Part shown: in pieces, positions 45,976 to 54,288 of the stretch
How the letters are laid out: each line of letters opens with the position of its first letter
How positions within the stretch are numbered: position 1 is the stretch's first letter
Assembly: GCA_028285265.1 (NCBI GenBank)
Contig: JANQPX010000014.1
Location: forward strand, 1 to 54,288
Reading direction: 5' to 3'
DNA: 54,288 nt
Source: Geminicoccaceae bacterium
GTDB taxonomy: Bacteria; Pseudomonadota; Alphaproteobacteria; Geminicoccales; Geminicoccaceae
Program-made: the position numbers and the translations under genes
The notes under the pieces: generated by a model
Told to the model about the DNA's origin: nothing
The model's input: only the letters and a program-made list of their open reading frames with translations
The model's database searches: none

Positions 45976-47200
45976 GAGTCCTGAGCAGACGGAGATAGAC
46001 GCCGGTGAGCGCTTCGAGGTCGACAAGGGCCACCCGTTCGTCGACCTGATGCATCGTCTGGCCAACGAGGCCAAATTCAATCACCGGGCAGATATCTTTG
46101 ATGAATCGTGCATCTGATGTACCACCGCTGGTCGAAAGCTCAGGTGTCACGCCGAGTTCTTCGTGGATGACCTGTTGCATCAAGTCCGTGAGCGGGCCAG
46201 GCTTCGTGAGGAAGGCCGGACCTGAGCAGCGGGTCTGCAGTTCATAGTCGCCGCCGACCCCATCCAAGGTTTCGAGTAGCCATACTTTCAGCGACTCCGG
46301 CGTGTGAAGATCGTTGAAGCGAATGTTGAAATTCGCACGGGCTTCGCCGGGAATGACATTGGTCGCGTGGTTGCCGACGTCGAACGTGGTCGGCACCAAC
46401 ATGGAGGGCGGGAAATGCTCGGTGCCTTCGTCGAGTGGCTCAGCCAACGCGCGGAGCATCGCTGCCAGCTGGGTGATGGGATTATGCGCCCGATCCGGAT
46501 ATGCGACATGCCCCTGTGTGCCAAGAACCTTCAAGAAACCAGAGAAGGAGCCGCGACGGCCGATTTTGATCATCTCGCCGAGCTTATCGGGATTGGTCGG
46601 CTCGCCGACCACGCACGCATCGATGGTCTCGCCGTGGGCTTTGAGCCAGTCGAGGACCTTGACCGTGCCGTTGACCGCCGGTCCCTCTTCGTCGCCGGTG
46701 ATCAGGAGACTGATCGAGCCTCTCGGCGTGCCTGTTTTCAGGAATTGCGCGACCGCCGCGGTGAAGCAGCCGATGGCGCCTTTCATGTCGACCGCGCCGC
46801 GACCGTAAAGCTCTCCATCGACGATCTCAGCTGAAAACGGATCGACCTGCCACGCATTAAGATCGCCAGCCGGCACGACATCGGTATGCCCGGCAAAGCA
46901 AAGATGCGGGGCGCCTGTGCCGAGGCGAGCGTAGAGATTGCTGATGGGCGGGTCCCCGTCGTCGCCAAAGGTCAACCGGTGGCACTCAAAGCCCAGCGGA
47001 GTCAACGCATCCTCGAGCACGGCGAGGGCACCATCATCCATCGGGGTCACGCTTCGACAGCGAATGAGAGCTTGGCTGATCGCCACGGGATCGGTGGTGT
47101 CCAGAGGCGTTGTCTCGTCAAGCGCAAACGCCTTGCGTTCGACGTCGTTGGCGGGTTCGGAGAGGCTTGTGGCCGGGTTGGATCTTGCGGGCACGCTCAT
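45959..47200 (-). CDS. dapE: succinyl-diaminopimelate desuccinylase DapE
   Basis: A 413-aa M20 enzyme of lysine/diaminopimelate synthesis. [33 protein letters not shown] (catalytic EE), GEPTN and [11 protein letters not shown] are the DapE pattern. The N-terminus carries about 35 residues more than usual. ATG 47200 overlaps the dapD stop as ATGA, coupling two enzymes of the same pathway; a start near residue 40 would lose this coupling. Confidence 0.97.
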   Translation of the reverse strand: MSVPARSNPATSLSEPANDVERKAFALDETTPLDTTDPVAISQALIRCRSVTPMDDGALAVLEDALTPLGFECHRLTFGDDGDPPISNLYARLGTGAPHLCFAGHTDVVPAGDLNAWQVDPFSAEIVDGELYGRGAVDMKGAIGCFTAAVAQFLKTGTPRGSISLLITGDEEGPAVNGTVKVLDWLKAHGETIDACVVGEPTNPDKLGEMIKIGRRGSFSGFLKVLGTQGHVAYPDRAHNPITQLAAMLRALAEPLDEGTEHFPPSMLVPTTFDVGNHATNVIPGEARANFNIRFNDLHTPESLKVWLLETLDGVGGDYELQTRCSGPAFLTKPGPLTDLMQQVIHEELGVTPELSTSGGTSDARFIKDICPVIEFGLVGQTMHQVDERVALVDLEALTGVYLRLLRTHVGTI

Positions 47201-48039
47201 GTTCTGAGCAGCTCGTTGATGGCCGTCTTTGACCGTGTCTGCGCATCGACGCGCTTAACGATCACGGCACAGCCGAGACTAGGTCCTGGCTCACCACTTG
47301 GCAAATGTCCGCCGGGCATGGCGCCAGGCACCACCACGGAATAGGCGGGCACGCGGCCATAGTGAATTTCGCCTGTTGTGCGATCGACAATCTTGGTCGA
47401 GGCGCCAATGAAAACGCCCATGGAGAGCACCGCTCCCTCTTCGACCACGACCCCTTCCACGACCTCGGAGCGGGCGCCGATAAAACAATTGTCTTCAATG
47501 ATGACCGGTCCGGCTTGCAAGGGCTCAAGGACGCCGCCAATGCCGACACCGCCAGAGAGGTGAACATTCTTGCCGATTTGAGCGCAGGAGCCGACCGTGG
47601 CCCATGTGTCCACCATGGTGCCGGTATCGACATAAGCGCCGAGATTGACAAAGGAGGGCATCAGCACGACGTCCGGCGCAACAAAGGCGGAATGTCGAAC
47701 GACGCAGCCCGGAACCGCGCGAAAGCCGGCATCGCCGAAGTCCGAATCCGACCAACCCTCAAATTTGGAAGGCACCTTGTCCCACCAAGAAGCGCCACCG
47801 GGCGCACCGCTGATGCGGGCCATCGGATTGAGACGGAACGAGAGCAAGACGGCTTTTTTAAGCCATTGATTGACATGCCATGCGCCGCCTCGTTTCTCCG
47901 CGACCCGGCATGTGCCGCTATCGAGAGCAGCCAGCGCTGTAGTGACGGAGTCACGAACCGGACCTTGCGTGTCGGGGCCGATCTGATCTCGCTCGTCGAA
48001 GGCATTTTCGATGGCGGATTCGAGGGCGGCTATATCCAT
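47197..48039 (-). CDS. dapD: tetrahydrodipicolinate N-succinyltransferase DapD
   Basis: A 280-aa left-handed beta-helix enzyme (hexapeptide repeats around [20 protein letters not shown] and [13 protein letters not shown]). It succinylates tetrahydrodipicolinate in diaminopimelate synthesis. ATG 48039 follows AAGGAAG; the in-frame TTG 48075 is less likely. Confidence 0.97.
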   Translation of the reverse strand: MDIAALESAIENAFDERDQIGPDTQGPVRDSVTTALAALDSGTCRVAEKRGGAWHVNQWLKKAVLLSFRLNPMARISGAPGGASWWDKVPSKFEGWSDSDFGDAGFRAVPGCVVRHSAFVAPDVVLMPSFVNLGAYVDTGTMVDTWATVGSCAQIGKNVHLSGGVGIGGVLEPLQAGPVIIEDNCFIGARSEVVEGVVVEEGAVLSMGVFIGASTKIVDRTTGEIHYGRVPAYSVVVPGAMPGGHLPSGEPGPSLGCAVIVKRVDAQTRSKTAINELLRT

Positions 48040-48138
48040 GATGTGCGCTTCCTTGACGGCTAGCCTGATCAACAAGAGCTAGCAAAGGCGGTAAGCTATC
48101 GGACTTGTAGGCGGTGTCAAGCCTGCGTTGCCAAAGGG

Positions 48139-49119
48139 TTACCGCGCCGATGACGCTGTCTTCGACGGGTCCTGTCCAGACTCATGATATGGTGCTATCG
48201 GGGTCTCTTCTGCAACCATTGATGCTGGCATCAGCAAGTGATCATCGTCTGTTAGGTGATTGTCGTCTGAATGCGTGGCGGCAGGTTCCGGATCGACGAG
48301 TGAGGTTAGATGGTCGAGGAAACGCCGTCGCATCGACAATGAGTTGAAAGCACTGATATGGGCTGCCTCTTTAGGTTGCCAGATCGCCTTCGGCTCACCA
48401 GCTGCCTCAAAGAGGGCGGTGCCGTGATGCGGTGGCACCACGCGATCCTGTTGGCCGTGAATCACCAACAAGGGAAGAGGCGCAATCGCCGCCGCCGCGA
48501 CCTTCGGATCGTAACGGTTATCGATGGTGAGGCTGATCGGCCACTGAAAGGCCCATGTGAGCCAAAACTCATGCAATTTTTCGCGGACGATGCCGCGATA
48601 GTCGGAAAAGGCGCCTTCAACCACCAAGCCTGCAAGGTTGTTCTTTTGTGGATGATGGGCGATGGCCTCAAGGGCGATGCTGCCGCCAAGGCTCTGTCCG
48701 AAGACGACGATCTCTTCCGGCGCAATCCCTGGCTTCGTGAGGAGCGCATCGAGTCCCGCTGTGGCATCCAGGTGCACGCCATCCAGACTTGGCGTCCCGT
48801 CCGACAGACCGTAGCCTCGATAGTCGATCACGAAGGCGTCGAAGCCGCCGTCGATCGCCCAAACGATACCGGCGAAATGGGTGCTGATATTCTCGGCGTT
48901 GCCGTGAAGGAAGAGAATGCTGCCGACGCGCTCGCCTTTTGCCGGAAAGAACCAACCGTGCAGTTTGGTGCCGTCGACCGCTTCGAAGGTCACATCCTCA
49001 TAGGCAAGGCCTGCAGTCTCGGGGTCATAAACGTGATGGTCTAGAGGCTGAAAGAAGAACGGGGTGCAGCCGGTCAGGCCAAGGAGAAAAACCAGCAGCG
49101 AGGCGAACCGAACGCGCAT
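48139..49119 (-). CDS. alpha/beta-hydrolase lipoprotein
   Basis: A 326-aa protein with a lipoprotein signal (LLVFLLGLTGC lipobox). LFLHGNAENIS forms the oxyanion region, GQSLGGS the nucleophile elbow, GQQDRVVPP the Asp region and AAHISAF the His. It belongs to the BEM46/FrsA-like hydrolases; substrate unknown. ATG 49119 overlaps the DUF4105 gene stop as TGATG. The last 45 residues are polar and variable. Confidence 0.9.
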   Translation of the reverse strand: MRVRFASLLVFLLGLTGCTPFFFQPLDHHVYDPETAGLAYEDVTFEAVDGTKLHGWFFPAKGERVGSILFLHGNAENISTHFAGIVWAIDGGFDAFVIDYRGYGLSDGTPSLDGVHLDATAGLDALLTKPGIAPEEIVVFGQSLGGSIALEAIAHHPQKNNLAGLVVEGAFSDYRGIVREKLHEFWLTWAFQWPISLTIDNRYDPKVAAAAIAPLPLLVIHGQQDRVVPPHHGTALFEAAGEPKAIWQPKEAAHISAFNSLSMRRRFLDHLTSLVDPEPAATHSDDNHLTDDDHLLMPASMVAEETPIAPYHESGQDPSKTASSAR

Positions 49120-51071
49120 CAGAAATACCAATCGAGCGATGTCAGAAACTCGGGTTGAAGCCCGCCACCCTCGTCCTCGACGCCGGCTTCGAGCTTGATC
49201 GCGAGGTTGCGCGTGATGCCGAGGCTTTGTCCCAGCCGAACCTCGTAACGATCCCGGACTTTCTCGCCCAGCCGCAGTTGATACCGCCCCTTTGCCGTGA
49301 GTGAGGCATGATCGGTTATCGGCCAGAGCAGCGACAAGGCCGGCCCGGTATTCACGCTACAGGTCTCGTCGCAGTCCTCCCCAAAGGTCACGCCTGCATC
49401 CAGTGTCAGGGACCAGATGTCTCGTTCACCGATGCCGTAGCTCAGGCCGGCACCACCCTCCAACGCCGCAACCAGGGCCCCCTCTTCGTCGGTTCGTTCA
49501 ATGCGCATGCGCTCCAAGCCGGCATTGAGTCTCCAGGATAACGGGCGAAAGAAGGCATCGCGTGGTGTCATCGAGCGAATGCCCACGCCGGTGACTTGAT
49601 CAAGCGTTAAACCGTCATCGCCGTCATAGTGTCGAAGCTCGAGAGCAAGGAAGTCGATCGCTGCGCCTGGCACATAGCCGCCACTCGGATCCAGATCGTC
49701 GTGATAGGCTGGCCTAAGCCGTATCATGCCAAAAGGCCGGCCGTCGCGGACGCCAACGCCAAGCCCAGCCCTCGCTGAGTCATGCCCCTGGTCTGGTCGG
49801 GTTTCGGGTTGTTGAGGGGACGGCAAATCGGATGCCTCATCGATTTGGCTTCTGGCGGCAAGCAGTGTCCAGGCACGATCGGCAGCCTCATCACGGCCGA
49901 GGTCGCCGGTCTCCATGCGGTAGGTCACAACCGATTCGGCAAGCTCCAAAACGGCGGCCTGACGTGCCAGCGGCAAATCCGTAGTCTCTTGGCTGTCCGG
50001 CGCGAGATTCCCATCGGCGAGATAACGCGCAAGGCGCTGCCCTTCGGTTGTAAGTTTAGCGAGATCCTGACGGATGCGCGTTTGACCCGACGGGCGAAAC
50101 TTGGCGGATTGAAAGAGGCCGGGCCGATCCAGCACAGAGCGCACGCTGTCGATGGGAATGACGTGGAGGGCAAAATCGTCGGCGAGATTGAGCGAAGGCC
50201 TTGCCACGTCGAGCAAAAAAAGCAGTTGGTAGGAACAGTTCTCATCGAAGAAGTAATAATAGCTAAAATGTCCACGCATCTCCCAGAGATGGGCAACGAG
50301 TTGAGCAACCTCATCCCTCGAGAAATTCAGTCGGTATTCGTAGATGTCTCGATGTTCAATGTCGCTATAGATCTTCACCAACTCGTAATAGGGTTTGACG
50401 GCATAGCTTCCGGGATAGCCGCCGGTTAGGCCAAGGGCTGCAAAGAGAAGGCCATTGTCCTCACCCGTATCGGCGCCATAATTGACGGCATAGGAAAGAA
50501 GGCGGTTGTCTTCGGCCTGATCAGCCGGGTCCAGTCTCAATAAGGTGTGGCCGAACATTGAGGCCGGGTTATTCATGTAGGCTGCGGGGAAAATCAGCGT
50601 CGCTGATTCCGCATTGATCGTCTTGGACCACGCCTTAAACGCCGCGCAGTGATGCTCAAGTAGGCGCGAGGAGTCGAACCCGAGACGAGACTTCAGCCAT
50701 CGATAGCGAGCGATAAAAGCGCATTGCGGATGCTGGGTGGTTTGATCCGTGGGCGGTGGCGTGAAGAACGCACGAAGGGTCGCTTCGAGCTCAGCTTCCG
50801 GGTTGGTCTTACCGTCATCGGCCAGAAAGAACGTCGGACTATCGATCAGGCTATGGCGGCCTCCGCCCAACCAATCAGGCCGATAGTGACCGAGCGCTCG
50901 CCAGGCAGGGGCATCTGCCAGGTTCAGGCCGGTAGCTTTGTCGATGAGAGCTGTTAGATAGCGACTGTCGGCGGTTTCAGCAGGGGCAGAAACAGGTACC
51001 GCCGAGACTGCCAGGATCGGCCAGACGGCTATCCAGGCAAGACGCCGCCGGCCTAGGAGCCGGCGGCACAT
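49119..51071 (-). CDS. DUF4105 envelope protein
   Basis: A 650-aa exported protein (basic RRLLGRRR, hydrophobic core, cleavage after SAPAE). The N-terminal half has the DUF4105 features FPAAYMNNPASMFGHTLLRL, LSYAVNYGA and FFDENCSYQLLFLLD, a cysteine-peptidase-like arrangement (H and C). The C-terminal half is rich in beta-strands with the alternating pattern and terminal aromatic residue (SLDWYF) of an outer-membrane barrel. It is followed and preceded by other envelope genes, including DUF3015. Function unknown. Confidence 0.88.
   Translation of the reverse strand: MCRRLLGRRRLAWIAVWPILAVSAVPVSAPAETADSRYLTALIDKATGLNLADAPAWRALGHYRPDWLGGGRHSLIDSPTFFLADDGKTNPEAELEATLRAFFTPPPTDQTTQHPQCAFIARYRWLKSRLGFDSSRLLEHHCAAFKAWSKTINAESATLIFPAAYMNNPASMFGHTLLRLDPADQAEDNRLLSYAVNYGADTGEDNGLLFAALGLTGGYPGSYAVKPYYELVKIYSDIEHRDIYEYRLNFSRDEVAQLVAHLWEMRGHFSYYYFFDENCSYQLLFLLDVARPSLNLADDFALHVIPIDSVRSVLDRPGLFQSAKFRPSGQTRIRQDLAKLTTEGQRLARYLADGNLAPDSQETTDLPLARQAAVLELAESVVTYRMETGDLGRDEAADRAWTLLAARSQIDEASDLPSPQQPETRPDQGHDSARAGLGVGVRDGRPFGMIRLRPAYHDDLDPSGGYVPGAAIDFLALELRHYDGDDGLTLDQVTGVGIRSMTPRDAFFRPLSWRLNAGLERMRIERTDEEGALVAALEGGAGLSYGIGERDIWSLTLDAGVTFGEDCDETCSVNTGPALSLLWPITDHASLTAKGRYQLRLGEKVRDRYEVRLGQSLGITRNLAIKLEAGVEDEGGGLQPEFLTSLDWYF
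51044..51067 (-). promoter_or_regulatory. perfect hairpin over the first codons of the DUF4105 gene
   Basis: GCCGCCGGC and GCCGGCGGC form a 9-bp perfect stem with a 6-nt loop, beginning 4 nt inside the coding region of the DUF4105 gene and 22 nt after the DUF3015 stop. It could lower translation of the second gene relative to the first or pause RNA polymerase. No T-run follows. Confidence 0.45.
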
Positions 51072-51088
51072 CTTCAGAAAAACGGACC

Positions 51089-51592
51089 TCAGGCCTCGAC
51101 ATATTGGGCGAGGGTCTCGTCTTCAGCCATAACCTGCTGAATGGAGACGATCACTTGATCCGAGGTGACGTTGTTGTTCGGGAAGATACGCGTGAAATTG
51201 CCCTTCAGCGTTGCGAACATCAGCGCCTGGTCTGGGGACTCGACCTCCATCGCTGAGGCGAGCGAAGCCAGGGTCTCGCCTTCGCCACGTGCAATGTCGG
51301 TGGCCAAATTGTCGAGATTGACCGCTGCAAACTGACGGACCTCGGCGGACGCGACGACATCATCCTTATCGCAACCAAGGGTGCCCGTCGTAATGCCAAA
51401 GGTCTGATTACCGGAGGTGCCGTTCGTGGTGACGGCGAGAATTTGCGGGAGGACACCAGATTGCCCGGCCCAGATGGTCGTACCAAGGCCGCAACCCGTG
51501 CTGTCACCATTCGATGGTGCAGCGTGATTGTCGGCATAAGCTGCGCCTGCAACAAGACCAAAGGCAAGCGTCGTCGAGACCAGAAGTTTCAT
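51089..51592 (-). CDS. DUF3015 periplasmic protein
   Basis: A 167-aa exported protein (signal peptide cleaved after GAAYA). TGCGLGTTIWAG, QILAVTTNGTSGNQTFGITTG and a pair of cysteines (one in GCGLG, one in TLGCD) are DUF3015 features. ATG 51592 follows AGGGGG. DUF3015 and DUF4105 genes often travel together; role unknown, probably envelope. Confidence 0.9.
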   Translation of the reverse strand: MKLLVSTTLAFGLVAGAAYADNHAAPSNGDSTGCGLGTTIWAGQSGVLPQILAVTTNGTSGNQTFGITTGTLGCDKDDVVASAEVRQFAAVNLDNLATDIARGEGETLASLASAMEVESPDQALMFATLKGNFTRIFPNNNVTSDQVIVSIQQVMAEDETLAQYVEA

Positions 51593-51872
51593 GTGAACCC
51601 CCTCCACTAAATTACGGATGAGCCACGTCCTATGAGCAGGGGTGAGCACATGTCAACGTTAGATTCGGGAACCGTACAAATTGAGACCGGGCCGACATGA
51701 CGATCGATCTGACCAAATCCGGAGCGGATGTTGATGCCTCGACAGAGTAACCTTTGGACTAAGGAGCAAGGGCTTCGTCCTTGGGCGCGATATCCTGTCG
51801 AACGCCTTGCGGAGCGCCGCCACAGGCTGTCCGGCTATGAGGTCTTGTTCGATTTGTCCTAAGTGGTGACGG

Positions 51873-52712
51873 TCATGCCGTAAACTCAAGCATAACGCCG
51901 TGCGCATGGGCAGCGTCGACGCCAATCATGCCGCTGGATTCCCGCGAAAACGGAACGCCGACCTTGTTGAGCCAGGCGGCCGTGCCCGCGAGGTCACGGA
52001 CGCGGACGCTGAGAACGGCAAGTGTTGCCTGCTCCGTTTCGAGTTCTGACCGTAGCTGCGGATGGAGCATGTCGACATCGTCTGGCGTGGCGAAGAGGAT
52101 CACGCCTCGGCCGGTGTGAACGGCAAGCGTATTGTCAGTCTCAGTGATCTTAGCACTGCCGAAAACCCGGGCCATCGGCTCGATAGCGGCTGCGGGGTCG
52201 TTGGTGACGGCGGTGATGGTATGGATGCCAAGGGCGCCATTGGGGTGTTCGGTCCAGCCGGGTTGGCGCATCGGCTCCGGGGTCAGATGGCTGCAGGCGA
52301 ACATCGGAACATCAGCCGTCGCATCGGATTTCAAGGTTACATTTTGAAAGCGCAGCTCGGTATCGGGCTCAAGGAGGCGGCTGAGATCTTTGACGTCAGC
52401 GGGATCGAGGCCCGCTTCGACCCAGGCAGCCCGTGTCGCTGCCGCGTCGAAACTCCGGAGCACAATCGACAAAAGCCCTTCTCGGCTCTCAAGAAAATGG
52501 TCGAGATTATTGGTTTCCGCCGCTGGATCGACGATGCCGAGGATCTCCAAATAGTCGTCTTGAAACATCAGGCAGTAATTGGCTGTTCCCCAGCCGACAT
52601 GTCGTCCGCGCGGTGTCGCACGAAAACCAAGCCGTTCGTAGACTTCCCGCGCTTTTTCCAGGTCCCGGACGCCGATAATGGCATGGTCAATGCCGGCAAT
52701 GCTTGCTGCCAT
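51873..52712 (-). CDS. VOC/glyoxalase-like domain protein
   Basis: A 279-aa protein of the Glyoxalase_3-like type: IAGIDHAIIGVRDLEKAREV and GRHVGWGTANYCLMF form the first beta-alpha-beta module, GIHTITAVTNDPAAA the second. ATG 52712 is preceded by AGGGAGA at 8 nt. Family members may be lyases or dioxygenases; activity not predictable. Confidence 0.88.
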   Translation of the reverse strand: MAASIAGIDHAIIGVRDLEKAREVYERLGFRATPRGRHVGWGTANYCLMFQDDYLEILGIVDPAAETNNLDHFLESREGLLSIVLRSFDAAATRAAWVEAGLDPADVKDLSRLLEPDTELRFQNVTLKSDATADVPMFACSHLTPEPMRQPGWTEHPNGALGIHTITAVTNDPAAAIEPMARVFGSAKITETDNTLAVHTGRGVILFATPDDVDMLHPQLRSELETEQATLAVLSVRVRDLAGTAAWLNKVGVPFSRESSGMIGVDAAHAHGVMLEFTA

Positions 52713-52810
52713 GGCTCGGTCTCCCTGTTTTCTTTGTGGACAATAACGATATCCCTTGCATCGATGGATCGTAACCCCAAGAAAGCATTGTTTCACGATA
52801 GGAAGACAAG

Positions 52811-53572
52811 ATGTCCCAGAAAACGATCGGATTGATCTGCGCGATTCCCCAAGAGCGGGTCGATCTCAAAGCCGCTCTTGACCATCAAGAAACCGTTACG
52901 ATTGCTGGGCTTGAGTTCGATCACGGACGGCTCGGTGGTCAAGGCGTGATCATTGCTGAAGCTGGGATCGGTAAGGTCAATACGTCCATGGTGGCGACGC
53001 TCCTTGCGTCGCGTTTTGGCGTCGACCTTTTGGCTTTTAGTGGCGTCGCCGGTGGGTTGGATCCGGCTCTTGCCATCGGTGATCTGGTGATTGCCGAGCG
53101 CGCGATCCAGCATGACTGCGGGGTGATCGAAGACGACAAGCTCGTCCCCTATCAGGCCGGCCATGTCCCCTTCTTCAATCCGACAGAGCAGATGGGCTAT
53201 GACACCGAGCCTGCCATGCTTGAGCGCATCAAAACGGCCCTTGCCGACCTTGAATTCGCGCCGCTGACCCAGGCAGCCGGTGGTTCTGGCAAAGCCGCCG
53301 CCATTGCGTATGGCCCGATTTTAGCCGGGGACCAATATATCCACTGTGAGACGACACGTGAGCGTCTTCACCGGACGTTCAGGGCGAAGGCCGTGGCCAT
53401 GGAGGGTGGGGCCATGGCCCAAGTCGCCGAACAGTTCCATCTGCCATGGGTCGAAATTCGCGCCTTGTCCGATCTCGCCGGCGTCGACTCCCGCTTCGAT
53501 TTCTCACGCTTTGTCGAGGCGGTTGCCGAGCGTTCGGCCACGGTCATTCGACAAATCCTACCGGTCCTTTGA
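52811..53572 (+). CDS. mtnN: 5'-methylthioadenosine/S-adenosylhomocysteine nucleosidase
   Basis: A 253-aa purine nucleoside phosphorylase-fold hydrolase. GLICAIPQE, GIGKVNTSMVAT, FSGVAGGL, substrate-binding AVAMEGGAMAQVA and the catalytic Asp in ALSDLAG are conserved. It removes adenine from methylthioadenosine and SAH and recycles products of SAM-dependent reactions. It is divergent from the VOC gene and its 3' end overlaps the lipoprotein gene on the other strand by 15 nt. Confidence 0.93.
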   Translation: MSQKTIGLICAIPQERVDLKAALDHQETVTIAGLEFDHGRLGGQGVIIAEAGIGKVNTSMVATLLASRFGVDLLAFSGVAGGLDPALAIGDLVIAERAIQHDCGVIEDDKLVPYQAGHVPFFNPTEQMGYDTEPAMLERIKTALADLEFAPLTQAAGGSGKAAAIAYGPILAGDQYIHCETTRERLHRTFRAKAVAMEGGAMAQVAEQFHLPWVEIRALSDLAGVDSRFDFSRFVEAVAERSATVIRQILPVL

Positions 53573-53827
53573 CACGATCGGATCACGACGCATCGTGGCA
53601 CCGGGACCAAACAGGGCCCACATGATCGTGAGGGTAAACAGGGCAAGCTCGCCGACGATGATCATTTCGCTTTCATCGTCGTCGACTCGCTTGACCTTCA
53701 GTTCCACACCTTTGGGAAGGCTAATTTCAACCTCTGGTGTCTTTTCTTCTTCGTCGTCACAGCCGCTGAGTAGGAGCGCTGCTGCCAAGGCAAGCGGCAG
53801 CGCCTTCCGCCAAGTCGATGTCGCCAC
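53558..53827 (-). CDS. small lipoprotein with C-terminal membrane segment
   Basis: An 89-aa protein: lipoprotein signal ending LLLSGC, an acidic segment (DDEEEKTPEVEI), a basic/acidic strand, then a hydrophobic helix (IIVGELALFTLTIMWALFG). Not recognised as a known family. ATG 53827; the stop lies inside the mtnN 3' end. Confidence 0.7.
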   Translation of the reverse strand: MATSTWRKALPLALAAALLLSGCDDEEEKTPEVEISLPKGVELKVKRVDDDESEMIIVGELALFTLTIMWALFGPGATMRRDPIVSKDR

Positions 53828-53888
53828 AATACGCCTCTTTCAAATGCCAACTTGAGGCCGAGAGCGTACGCAATTCTACCCTTTGGCG

Positions 53889-54288
53889 TCAAACATTCAT
53901 GCGGTTTTCGACCAGGTCGTCGACTACGGCAGGTTCGGCAAGCGTTGAGGTGTCGCCGAGCTGATCATGTTCATTAGCAGCGATCTTTCTCAAGATACGG
54001 CGCATGATCTTGCCCGACCGGGTCTTCGGAAGACCCGGTGCCCACTGAATCAAATCCGGCGATGCGATCGGGCCAATTTCCTTTCGTACCCATTGACGAA
54101 GTTCGGTGCGCAAGTCGTCTGACGATTCGGTTCCGGCCGTGAGGGTCACGTAACAATAGATGCCCTGACCTTTGATGTCGTGGGGATAACCGACCACAGC
54201 CGCCTCTGAAACACTGGGATGCGCAACCAGGGCGCTCTCGACCTCGGCGGTGCCCATGCGGTGGCCGGACACATTGATGACATCATCG
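53889..54288 (-). CDS. acs: acetyl-CoA synthetase, C-terminal part (runs off the window)
   Basis: About 133 codons of the 3' end. [20 protein letters not shown] is the AMP-forming acyl-CoA synthetase hinge, and [17 protein letters not shown] carries the catalytic, acetylatable Lys of Acs. The linker to the terminus matches Acs. The 5' part lies beyond the right edge. Confidence 0.95.
   Translation of the reverse strand, partial: DDVINVSGHRMGTAEVESALVAHPSVSEAAVVGYPHDIKGQGIYCYVTLTAGTESSDDLRTELRQWVRKEIGPIASPDLIQWAPGLPKTRSGKIMRRILRKIAANEHDQLGDTSTLAEPAVVDDLVENRMNV

Noticed and set aside
51734..51862. 42-codon + frame between DUF3015 and VOC genes
   Set aside because: No ribosome-binding site and no recognised family; the opposite strand has an equally weak frame. 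The 280-nt gap is left unassigned.

Overview
This 54 kb window looks like chromosomal DNA of a flagellated, GC-rich (roughly 60%) alphaproteobacterium, plausibly of the Rhodospirillales type. The grounds are a full CtrA box (TTAA-N7-TTAAC) upstream of a flgBC-fliE-fliQR-flhB operon, the radA-cvpA-purF and dapD-dapE arrangements, Tat-exported respiratory enzymes, and frequent GTG/TTG starts in 4-base stop/start overlaps. I cannot name a genus from sequence alone.

Layout. 1-150: initiator tRNA with a hairpin terminator. 0.3-1.5 kb: a Fic-family AMP transferase with an inverted repeat in its leader. 1.9-7.8 kb: a signalling locus made of a decayed solute-binding-protein paralogue, an intact solute-binding protein, a hybrid histidine kinase with two receivers, an Hpt protein, and a receiver fused to a complete 10-TM EamA (drug/metabolite transporter) permease. 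The only apparent output of this phosphorelay is a membrane transporter. 8.0-8.8 kb: remnant of a FAD monooxygenase, and YqaA.

9.0-21.8 kb: a respiratory island. An OmpR-type regulator and a soluble hybrid kinase are translationally coupled. They are divergent from an operon coding for a type II DMSO-reductase-family enzyme in the order alpha-beta-delta-gamma, as in ddh/clr/ser operons. It is followed by an NBP35/Mrp-like ATPase with four N-terminal cysteines and a cytoplasmic protein with 14 propeller-type repeats. A small membrane protein and a monohaem cytochrome c come next. The divergent promoter region holds three phased direct repeats that are good candidates for the regulator's operator.

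21.8-28.5 kb: SH3-like periplasmic protein, PQQ-type sugar dehydrogenase, class III nucleotide cyclase with TPRs, and an OafA-type acyltransferase. 28.5-30.3 kb: csrA-purE-purK with 4-base overlaps. 30.4-36.1 kb: the flagellar basal-body/export operon, then a membrane protein with a PAS domain and an HD-GYP domain whose catalytic ligands are lost. 36.3-40.6 kb: radA-cvpA-purF-SDR. 40.6-45.4 kb: an overlapping four-gene unit (peptide-type binding protein, P1 peptidase, M20 deacylase, HIBADH-type dehydrogenase). 45.4-48.0 kb: dapD-dapE and a membrane protein. 48.1-54.3 kb: lipoprotein hydrolase, DUF4105 and DUF3015 envelope proteins, VOC protein, MTA/SAH nucleosidase, a small lipoprotein, and the 3' end of acs.

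Two regions deserve most attention: the phosphorelay ending in a receiver-permease fusion (1.9-7.8 kb), and the type II molybdoenzyme operon with its unusual accessory pair (12.4-20.7 kb).
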